Of a stretch of DNA of 5,828 nucleotides, positions 1 through 5,603 are shown one piece after another. Made by a program: the position numbers and the translations under genes. The stretch's first letter is position 1; every line of letters begins with the position of its first letter. This DNA comes from UBA12465 sp964408785 (GTDB lineage Bacteria; Patescibacteriota; Patescibacteriia; Patescibacteriales; UBA12465). Location of the stretch: NCBI GenBank assembly GCA_964408785.1, contig CAYPAS010000057.1:1-5828 (forward strand), read 5' to 3'. Below the pieces are notes generated by a model, which had not been told where the DNA came from, searched no databases, and was given only the letters and a program-made list of their open reading frames with translations.

Positions 1-654
1 TATTCCCTTAGAAATATAAGCGGCACCGACGCCCTTGGGTCCATATATCTTGTGCGCGGAAAAACTAAGAAGATCTATGCCCATCTTTTCTACGTCGAAT
101 TCTAAATACGGCACCGCCTGAGTAGCATCGGTATGGAAATAAGCGCCATTATCATGAGCTATAGCGGCCAAAGCGGCAATATCTTGAATAGTTCCGATTT
201 CGTTATTAACCGCCATCACCGAAACTAATATCGTCTGCTTATCAACTATTTTCTTTAATGCTTCCGGTTGGATAATACCGTCGCTATCCGGCTGTATATA
301 TTCAATCTGAAAACCGGCGGCCGCTAGTTCCCTGGCCGATTCCAAGACGCAAGGGTGTTCAATGGCGGAAACTATCACTTTACGCCGCTTAGCATCTTGA
401 TTAGCTAGGGCTACGCCTTTGATTATCAAATTATTCGCTTCCGTCGCGCCAGAAGTAAAAATAACTGATTCTGGGCGCCCGTGCAGAAGTTTAGCAATTC
501 TATCCTTAGCCGACATAAGATCAAGATAAGCGGCTTGACCTGGAAGATGAATAGAAGAGGCATTAGCGTATTTATCGCTAAAATAAACCTTCATATCAGC
601 AAATACACGGGGATCAAGCCGTGTAGTCGCGGCATTATCTAAATATATATTCAT
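1..654 (-). CDS. nifS: Cysteine desulfurase, NifS/IscS type (3' part cut by window edge)
   Basis: PLP-dependent enzyme that takes sulfur from L-cysteine, giving alanine and an enzyme persulfide used for Fe-S cluster assembly and tRNA thiolation; cytoplasmic. The first 218 residues are visible and run off the window at position 1; the family usually has about 380-400. The N-terminus MNIYLDNAATTR is the typical opening of class V aminotransferase-fold desulfurases. Visible active-site residues are His100 (SAIEHPCVL), Asn150 (AVNNEIGT), Asp176 and Gln179 (HTDATQAV), and the PLP-binding Lys202 in SAHKIYGPKG. These sit at a constant offset of four from E. coli IscS (His104, Asn155 nearly, Asp180, Gln183, Lys206), so the fold is intact. 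The catalytic cysteine loop lies outside the window, so NifS, IscS and other group I members cannot be told apart. The ATG at 654 is chosen because the conserved N-terminus starts there. It has its own promoter and no Shine-Dalgarno. Confidence 0.95.
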   Translation of the reverse strand, partial: MNIYLDNAATTRLDPRVFADMKVYFSDKYANASSIHLPGQAAYLDLMSAKDRIAKLLHGRPESVIFTSGATEANNLIIKGVALANQDAKRRKVIVSAIEHPCVLESARELAAAGFQIEYIQPDSDGIIQPEALKKIVDKQTILVSVMAVNNEIGTIQDIAALAAIAHDNGAYFHTDATQAVPYLEFDVEKMGIDLLSFSAHKIYGPKGVGAAYISKGI

Positions 655-688
655 ATTTAATTCTTTATTAATAGCTTAACAGTGCTTT

Positions 689-717
689 AGTATACCATTT
701 TATTTACAGCTTGTCTA
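689..717 (-). promoter_or_regulatory. Sigma-70-type promoter of the cysteine desulfurase gene
   Basis: On the minus strand a -35 TAGACA (712-717, five of six consensus bases) is followed by a 17-bp spacer and an extended -10, TGG-TATACT (hexamer 689-694, TG motif 695-697). Transcription should start near 682, giving a leader of about 28 nt. It lies just after the terminator of the preceding operon, so the desulfurase appears to be transcribed separately. Called by eye from consensus match and spacing. Confidence 0.75.
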
Positions 718-740
718 TAAGGATAATTAAGCTAAAAATA

Positions 741-771
741 GAAAAAACATCGGTTTTGCCGATGTTTTTTC
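741..771 (-). terminator. Intrinsic terminator of the gap-hydrogenase-cca-cyclophilin operon
   Basis: A perfect 13-bp inverted repeat (741-753 with 759-771) has a CATCGG/CCGATG core, a 5-nt loop, and A6/T6 arms that supply the U-tract. On the minus strand it begins 7 nt after the stop codon of the cyclophilin gene. The hairpin is symmetric and could also end transcription on the plus strand, but no plus-strand gene leads into it. Confidence 0.9.
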
Positions 772-778
772 TTTTGTT

Positions 779-1570
779 TTATTTCTCTAATTCGATGCTG
801 TTTATAACAATATCTTCTATTGGCCGGTCATTCATTCCGGTCTCCGCTGACTCTATGGCGGTGACCACGTCCAAACCAGAAATCACCTCTCCGAAATTAG
901 TGTGCTTACCATCGAGCCAAGGAGTTTCTTCGGCGGTGACAATAAAGAATTGTGAACCGTTAGTATTAGCTCCGGCATTAGCCATGGCCAAGCTGCCACG
1001 AAGCAATTTATGATCATTTATTTCATCAGTGAAGCGATAACCCGGACCACCGGTTCCCCAAAGAGAAACATCGTCACCCTTGCTTAAAGGATCGCCGCCC
1101 TGAATCATGAAATCCTTAATTACGCGATGGAATTTAACACCATCATAAAATCCGGCGGCCGCTAAATTCAAAAAATTGTTAACCGTTACTGGCGATTCCT
1201 GGGAATATAATTTGACTTCGATATTTCCTTTATTAGTCTTGAAAATCGCGCGCGAATATTCTCCCAAAAGATTCTTTTGTGAGCGTGGTTCACTAACAGT
1301 TGCTACGGACATAGTATTATTTTTATTAACCGAAGTTTCTTGATTAACGGGAGCGCCGGAATTTATCTGGACGCTATCATCAGCAATCAACGACGGCGCG
1401 TTTCCTTTTGAGGAAATGCCATTCTGTATTGTATTAGAACTTACTGCCGTTTGGCCGCCATTATCAGCTAAAGGCAAAGCCGAGGCTTCGTCTGAAGACG
1501 GTTGCCGGCCGCAAGCGCTTAAAGAAATCGCCGCCAAAGCTAACGGCAATAAAATAGTTTTTTTAATCAT
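779..1570 (-). CDS. Cyclophilin-type peptidyl-prolyl cis-trans isomerase, predicted lipoprotein
   Basis: Catalyses cis-trans isomerisation of X-Pro bonds, assisting folding of exported proteins. The 263-residue product starts with a lipoprotein signal: two lysines, a hydrophobic stretch (residues 5-17) and the lipobox LSAC with Cys20 as the predicted lipidated residue, so the enzyme is probably anchored outside the cytoplasmic membrane. Residues 21-105 form a Ser/Asn/Ala-rich, probably disordered spacer. The cyclophilin domain fills about 106-263, and the catalytic set known from human CypA is all present: Arg149, Phe154, Met155 and Gln157 (FHRVIKDFMIQGGD), Ala197, Gln207 and Phe209 (MANAGANTNGSQFF), Trp218 and His223 (WLDGKHTNFGEV). 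It is the last gene of the operon, 4 nt after the cca stop, and is followed at once by a terminator. The start is fixed by the signal peptide; no Shine-Dalgarno is seen. A possible extra promoter sits just upstream. Confidence 0.95.
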   Translation of the reverse strand: MIKKTILLPLALAAISLSACGRQPSSDEASALPLADNGGQTAVSSNTIQNGISSKGNAPSLIADDSVQINSGAPVNQETSVNKNNTMSVATVSEPRSQKNLLGEYSRAIFKTNKGNIEVKLYSQESPVTVNNFLNLAAAGFYDGVKFHRVIKDFMIQGGDPLSKGDDVSLWGTGGPGYRFTDEINDHKLLRGSLAMANAGANTNGSQFFIVTAEETPWLDGKHTNFGEVISGLDVVTAIESAETGMNDRPIEDIVINSIELEK

Positions 1571-1574
1571 ATTT

Positions 1575-3017
1575 TTAAACTTTATATTGTCTTTTTATCA
1601 CGCTGTCATCCTTTTCTCGCTGTTCTTCTATCAAATCGCGCGCTTTCTGGCGCAATTCCGCTAAATCATAAGCTATTAATTCCTTGGCCGCTCCCAATAA
1701 TTCTTCTTTTTCGTTGAAAGTCGGGTCTTCAATCACCCGCCCCAAAAGGACATCAAGTATCGCTCCAATTTTTGGTCCTGGCTCTAAACCTAAAGACGAC
1801 ATTAAATCATTGCCATTCAATTTTAACATCTTAACAGAAATCGGATCGTTCTGCACCTTCTCCATCATATATTGGAGATGGCGCAATTTATAGGGCATCG
1901 CTTTTTTGACGCCGGAACCGAGTCGATCCGCTACTCGCAAATCAATTAAATCGCGTAAATTACTAGCGCCGACCTTGACTATCAAGCGCCTGACAGAAGC
2001 GGCAGTCACCTCTCCGACATTATAATAAAACATGTGATTCCTCACAAGATTAACCACTCTTTCCCTTTCTTCGTTAGGAAATTTAAGGCGCTGCATTATC
2101 TTATCGCTTAATTTAGCACCGACATATTCATGATTATAAAAAGTCGGGATGCCGCCGATTATCTTCTTGGTCTTAGTCTTGCCGATATCATGCAGGAGGG
2201 CGGCCAAACGAACCGGCCATTCCTGACTGGGGCAATATTTCAACGATAAGAGATTATGCTTGAATACCGGATAGATATGATGCCGGCCTTGATCGACTTT
2301 TTCGCCGTCGCTCAATTCAGGAATTATATATTGCAAAAGCTTACATTCCTGTAAAAGCGCAATTCCCTCCGCCGGTCGCTCGGAAGCTAATATCTTAACT
2401 AATTCATCGCGGACGCGTTCTTTAGAAACAAACTTTATACTACCGGCTAATTTAACGATAGCTCTTTTGGTTTTTTCTTCTAAAGAAAAACCCAGCTGGC
2501 AACAAAACCGTATAGCCCTCAACATTCTCAAGGCGTCTTCTTTAAAGCGTTCAGCCGGTTCACCGACCGCCCTGATCACTTTATGGCGTATATCCTTAGC
2601 GCCACCAAAAAGGTCTATCGGTTCCGCTGGCTTATCGAGATCTATCGCCAAGGCGTTAACCGTAAAATCACGGCGCTCTAAGTCTTTATCTATTTCGCTT
2701 TCAAAAATTACTTTATCAGGATGGCGGCGGTCATTATAACCCTGTTCACTGCGGTAAGTAGTTATCTCCACGACATCCCTCAGTTCTCCATCGGGAAAAT
2801 CCCTAATTGGCAAAAGAACAGTCCCGAAATCATTTTCATATTTCGCCTCAGGAAAAACAACCAGAACTTCTTCTGGACGGGCGTTAGTAGTTAAATCCCA
2901 ATCATTGGGCTTTCTTTCCATGATAAAATCACGGACACAACCGCCGACTATGTATGACTGGAAAGACGCCGCTTTTAAACGGCGATCAATATCAATAATG
3001 TAATCTGGTATCAGCAT
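1575..3017 (-). CDS. cca: CCA-adding-type tRNA nucleotidyltransferase with HD domain
   Basis: Adds or repairs the 3' CCA end of tRNAs from CTP and ATP; cytoplasmic. The 480-residue protein has the class II nucleotidyltransferase head: GGCVRD (25-30), the metal-binding pair Asp39/Asp41 in NDWDL, ERRDFTVNALA (114-124) with Arg116 and Asp117, and motif D Glu160-Asp161-x-x-Arg164 in EDALRMLRAIRF, the base-selecting motif of CCA enzymes. The tRNA-binding neck follows to about residue 240. An HD domain then shows His254, His276-Asp277 (LLHDIGK) and Asp364 (VADRLGSG), the metal ligands of HD phosphohydrolases. The end (about 440-470) is charged and helical. HD-bearing bacterial members include full CCA-adding enzymes and split CC- or A-adding enzymes, which the sequence alone does not separate with certainty; poly(A) polymerase is less likely given the intact motif D. 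The ATG overlaps the hydrogenase stop (ATGCTGA), implying translational coupling. Confidence 0.92.
   Translation of the reverse strand: MLIPDYIIDIDRRLKAASFQSYIVGGCVRDFIMERKPNDWDLTTNARPEEVLVVFPEAKYENDFGTVLLPIRDFPDGELRDVVEITTYRSEQGYNDRRHPDKVIFESEIDKDLERRDFTVNALAIDLDKPAEPIDLFGGAKDIRHKVIRAVGEPAERFKEDALRMLRAIRFCCQLGFSLEEKTKRAIVKLAGSIKFVSKERVRDELVKILASERPAEGIALLQECKLLQYIIPELSDGEKVDQGRHHIYPVFKHNLLSLKYCPSQEWPVRLAALLHDIGKTKTKKIIGGIPTFYNHEYVGAKLSDKIMQRLKFPNEERERVVNLVRNHMFYYNVGEVTAASVRRLIVKVGASNLRDLIDLRVADRLGSGVKKAMPYKLRHLQYMMEKVQNDPISVKMLKLNGNDLMSSLGLEPGPKIGAILDVLLGRVIEDPTFNEKEELLGAAKELIAYDLAELRQKARDLIEEQREKDDSVIKRQYKV
1581..1609 (-). promoter_or_regulatory. Possible internal promoter for the cyclophilin gene
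   Basis: On the minus strand ATGACA (1604-1609, five of six bases of the -35 consensus) lies 17 bp from TATAAA (1581-1586, five of six bases of the -10). It falls inside the 3' end of cca. Initiation near 1574 would leave only about 4 nt before the ATG, so the message would be nearly leaderless. Such matches arise by chance in AT-rich DNA, so this is tentative. Confidence 0.35.
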
Positions 3018-4486
3018 AATTTCTTGTTTTTCAAATAGCCGTAAACTTCGGAGGCTAAATCATTTTCATGAGCCCGCCTTACTGGCCGATCCTTGTCTAT
3101 TTCATAGAGAGCTCGGCGTCGCGCCTTGATTATTGATTCATCTGGATAAAGTTTTTGACCGCCACCATTAACACAGCCGCCCGGGCAAGCCATAACTTCT
3201 AAATAATCAAAATCACCAAGACGAGAACTAACTTTTTCAAAAGACGCTAAGCCGCTTATTATACCCAAGCGGATTTCCTTGCCAGCAATGCTTACCGTTT
3301 TTTCGGCAAGCCCTTCATTAAAACGCAAAGAGGCGAAAGAATCTGAATCGCTGGCCGCCTTTTCATCTTTTAAGAAATAAGCGGCGGAACGCAAAGCCGA
3401 TTCCATAACGCCGCCCGAAGAAGCATAAATAGCCGCCGCGCCAGAACCGTTATTAAAAAGTTGTTTTTTACTTGCCGCTGGCGGCAAGGAATTAAAGTCA
3501 ATATGGCGTTTTTTTAATATATAAGCCAATTCCCTAGCCGTCAAGACCAGGTCAACCAAAGGCCGACCTTGATAAAAATGCTCTGCCAAAGAAGCTTCGT
3601 GCTTTTTTGCCGTGCAAGGAACTACGGAAATTACCCTTATTTTCTCAGGGGCATTACCGGAAGAATCAGCCCAAAAAGACTTTAGCGCTAAAGCTGAGAA
3701 TAAATGCGGCGAAAGCGATTTAGCCAGAGATGGTAGCAATTCTGGTTGATATTTTTTAACATAAGCCACCCAGGCGGGACAACAAGAAGTTAAAAGAGGT
3801 GATTTTTCTCCGCCCCGCAAACGCTCAATCAATTCTGATGATTCGTGTAAAGTGGTTAAATCAGCACCAAAATTAACATCTGAGACATAAGAAAATCCCA
3901 ACGATTCCAAAGCTGAATATAATTTATCTTCACAATTTTCCCCCGGCTGGCCAGAAAAAAATTCACCAAAACTAACTCTTAAAGAAGGGGCGAATTGGAT
4001 AACGCTTATAACCTTACCAGCCGCTGTTTCTTTCAAAATATTTTCCAGTTCCCCGCAAAAACTTTGTTCCTGAGCGGAAGCCGCCGGACAGGATAAAGTG
4101 CATTGGCCGCAATAAACACAAGCGTCTTCGTCTTTAGGGGCGTAGGTCGGATAACCGGATTCGTGCCTTTCTAAACAATCGACACTTTGCCTTTTACAGG
4201 CGGCCGAACATTCACCGCAACCGACGCATTGCTCCTCATCAAATTCCACGGCGCAAGAAAGCTTATGCATCTTAGAACGTTTTTTTCTTCCCGGCTCTTT
4301 TATCACCAAACCGTATTCCCGGCTCAAGGCTAAAATATCACAATCAGGAAAACTGATGCAATCAGCGCATTTCTTTTTATGTTCAACTAAGATCGCCGCT
4401 AAACCGGCCGCGTCATCCGGAGAAACTTCCCGCGCTAAGCGCAAAAGATGCTCGCGGCAGCTAGTTTTTTTATCATTTTTATCCAT
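3011..4486 (-). CDS. hydA: [FeFe]-hydrogenase catalytic subunit with N-terminal His-Cys cluster site
   Basis: Catalyses 2H+ + 2e- <-> H2, probably evolving H2 in fermentation; cytoplasmic, as no signal peptide or membrane segment is seen. In the 491 residues, in order: a His-x3-Cys-x2-Cys-x5-Cys site (His36, Cys40, Cys43, Cys49) followed by DILALSREYGL, matching the His-Cys [4Fe-4S] motif of NuoG and large HydA proteins; two ferredoxin-type motifs (Cys87/90/93/97 and Cys123/126/129/133); then the H-domain with all three signatures: L1 TSCCPAW (233-239), L2 VVPCTAKKHE (288-297), L3 EVMACPGGCVNGGGQ (430-444). Predicted H-cluster ligands are Cys236, Cys291, Cys434 and Cys438. The proton path known from Clostridium CpI is retained: Cys235, Glu215, Glu218, Ser259. 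The small-subunit-like tail is fused (ALYEIDKDRPVRRAHEN, 459-475). Oddities: no N-terminal [2Fe-2S] domain, Val289 where L2 usually has Met, and GGGQK instead of GGGQP. It starts 11 nt after gap with no Shine-Dalgarno; maturases are not nearby. Confidence 0.95.
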   Translation of the reverse strand: MDKNDKKTSCREHLLRLAREVSPDDAAGLAAILVEHKKKCADCISFPDCDILALSREYGLVIKEPGRKKRSKMHKLSCAVEFDEEQCVGCGECSAACKRQSVDCLERHESGYPTYAPKDEDACVYCGQCTLSCPAASAQEQSFCGELENILKETAAGKVISVIQFAPSLRVSFGEFFSGQPGENCEDKLYSALESLGFSYVSDVNFGADLTTLHESSELIERLRGGEKSPLLTSCCPAWVAYVKKYQPELLPSLAKSLSPHLFSALALKSFWADSSGNAPEKIRVISVVPCTAKKHEASLAEHFYQGRPLVDLVLTARELAYILKKRHIDFNSLPPAASKKQLFNNGSGAAAIYASSGGVMESALRSAAYFLKDEKAASDSDSFASLRFNEGLAEKTVSIAGKEIRLGIISGLASFEKVSSRLGDFDYLEVMACPGGCVNGGGQKLYPDESIIKARRRALYEIDKDRPVRRAHENDLASEVYGYLKNKKLC

Positions 4487-4497
4487 CGAAGCTATAA

Positions 4498-5511
4498 CTA
4501 CTTAATAAGACGGCCCATGAGGTTGGCTAATTCCACGAAACGGTTAGTATAACCCCATTCATTATCATACCAAGAAACTACTTTCAAAAGATCACCGCCG
4601 ACAACCTTAGTGTTCTTTAAATCAACGATTGAACTATGGGAGTTGCCGATTATATCGCTAGAAACCAATTCCTCTTCCGAAGCTTCGACTAAACCGCGAT
4701 AAGCGCCTTTGGAATTCTTGATGATAACCTTATTAACAGCTTCGGCGCTCGTTTTCTTGCCTAAAAGATAAACAGTATCACAAAGCGATCCCAGCGGCGT
4801 CGGTACCCTGACGGCTAATCCGTCAAAACGGTCCTTAAGCGACGGAATAGTTTCCGTGGTAGAAATCGCCGCCCCCGTGGTCGTCGGTACTATATTAATA
4901 CCAGCCGCCCTGGCTCTTCGCAAATCACGATGCGGTCCATCAACTAAATTCTGATCGGCCGTATAAGAATGGATAGTCGTCATTAAAGCCTTCTTGATGC
5001 CGAAAGCGTCTTTAATAATTTTAGTTACCGGCGCCAAGCAATTAGTCGTGCAGGAAGCGCAAGAAACTATATCATCAGAAGCGCCAAGCTTGTCATGGTT
5101 AACGCCGATAACGATGGTTTTAACGCCGCCTTTTTTGGCTGGCGCTGACAAGACAACCTTTTTAGCGCCCGCCTGTAAATGAGCCGACAAAGCCTCACGA
5201 TTAGTGAAACGGCCGGTGCATTCCAAAACTAAATCAACTTTCATTTCCTTCCAAGGCAATTCAGCCGGATCTTTTATGGATAAAACCGGTATCTTCTGTT
5301 TATCAATACTTATCGATTTCTTATCAGCCTTAATGTGTCTTTCGGAAGCGCCATAGCAAGAATCAAAACGTAAAAGGTGGGCAAGGACCGAAGGCTCAGT
5401 CAAATCATTAATAGCGACTACCTCTAAATCAGGAAAGCGCATATCGATGACTTTCAGCGCGGCTCGGCCGATGCGACCAAAGCCATTGATGGCTACTCTT
5501 ATCTTTTTCAT
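4498..5511 (-). CDS. gap: Glyceraldehyde-3-phosphate dehydrogenase, probably NAD-dependent
   Basis: Oxidises glyceraldehyde 3-phosphate with phosphate to 1,3-bisphosphoglycerate, reducing NAD; a central glycolytic, cytoplasmic enzyme, normally a tetramer. The length of 337 residues is typical. The N-terminal Rossmann fold carries INGFGRIGR (8-16), and Asp36-Leu37 at the end of the second strand, together with Pro193 (VDGPH), points to NAD rather than NADP. The catalytic Cys154 lies in SCTTN and its partner His181 in TIHSYT; PTTTGAA (209-215), Arg235 in VRVPTP and the closing WYDNEWGY (314-321) are also conserved. The stretch after PTTTGAA is less usual: Ile replaces the common Lys (GAAIST) and PTPLGS replaces the common PTPNVS. 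It is the first gene of the operon, with the hydrogenase 11 nt downstream. The ATG at 5511 is fixed by the conserved N-terminus; its AT-rich leader has no Shine-Dalgarno. Confidence 0.97.
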   Translation of the reverse strand: MKKIRVAINGFGRIGRAALKVIDMRFPDLEVVAINDLTEPSVLAHLLRFDSCYGASERHIKADKKSISIDKQKIPVLSIKDPAELPWKEMKVDLVLECTGRFTNREALSAHLQAGAKKVVLSAPAKKGGVKTIVIGVNHDKLGASDDIVSCASCTTNCLAPVTKIIKDAFGIKKALMTTIHSYTADQNLVDGPHRDLRRARAAGINIVPTTTGAAISTTETIPSLKDRFDGLAVRVPTPLGSLCDTVYLLGKKTSAEAVNKVIIKNSKGAYRGLVEASEEELVSSDIIGNSHSSIVDLKNTKVVGGDLLKVVSWYDNEWGYTNRFVELANLMGRLIK

Positions 5512-5544
5512 AAAATTATTTTTTTATTTCTATTATCTAAGCAA

Positions 5545-5573
5545 ATTATAGCACGATTAAGATAAAATAAAAA
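5545..5573 (-). promoter_or_regulatory. Extended -10 promoter of the gap-hydrogenase operon
   Basis: On the minus strand TGC-TATAAT (hexamer 5545-5550, TG motif at 5552-5553) is a perfect extended -10. At 17 bp spacing the -35 is poor (TTTTTA, 5568-5573, three of six), as often found with extended -10 promoters. Start is expected near 5538, giving a leader of about 27 nt to the gap ATG. The -35 area overlaps the T-tract of the preceding terminator. Confidence 0.75.
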
Positions 5574-5576
5574 ACC

Positions 5577-5603
5577 AAAAGAGCCGTGTTTAGCGGCTCT
5601 TTT
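5577..5603 (-). terminator. Intrinsic terminator of the upstream partial gene
   Basis: A 10-bp perfect stem (5577-5586 with 5594-5603; core GAGCCG/CGGCTC) has a 7-nt loop and, on the minus strand, is followed by GGTTTTTTATTTTAT. It ends the message of the gene entering from the right edge, whose TAA stop lies in the loop. Another T-run follows on the plus strand, so it may work both ways. Confidence 0.85.

Larger units (their letters stand above)
655..778. other. Intergenic region between the cyclophilin and cysteine desulfurase genes
   Basis: This 124-base spacer is the longest gap between genes in the window. It holds the operon terminator and the desulfurase promoter, plus an AT-rich leader of about 28 nt without a visible Shine-Dalgarno or riboswitch-like structure. 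I see no small gene in it. Confidence 0.8.

Noticed and set aside
711..1013. A 100-codon plus-strand open frame over the operon terminator and cyclophilin 3' end
   Set aside because: It is antisense to the conserved cyclophilin domain, starts inside a promoter/terminator region, and its translation shows no recognisable domain.
317..1162. Two copies of CCGGCGGCCGCTA (at 314-326 and 1152-1164) as a possible dispersed repeat
   Set aside because: Both encode an Ala-Ala-Gly segment (AAAGF or similar) in conserved parts of unrelated proteins, with no shared flanks, so this is coincidence of codon choice.
1416..1664. A plus-strand open frame with a hydrophobic C-terminus, resembling a small membrane protein
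   Set aside because: The hydrophobic run is the antisense reading of the cca 3' end and the cyclophilin signal peptide, both well supported; no promoter or Shine-Dalgarno favours it.
3011..3013. UGA read as glycine (SR1/Gracilibacteria code) or selenocysteine at the end of the hydrogenase
   Set aside because: Read-through would add only about a dozen unrelated residues before TAA, the conserved C-terminal tail is already complete, and no in-frame TGA occurs inside any of the conserved genes.
4994..5182. Other short plus-strand open frames within gap (also at 1684-1893 and 2467-2739 in cca)
   Set aside because: Each is antisense to highly conserved coding sequence and has no start signals or recognisable product.
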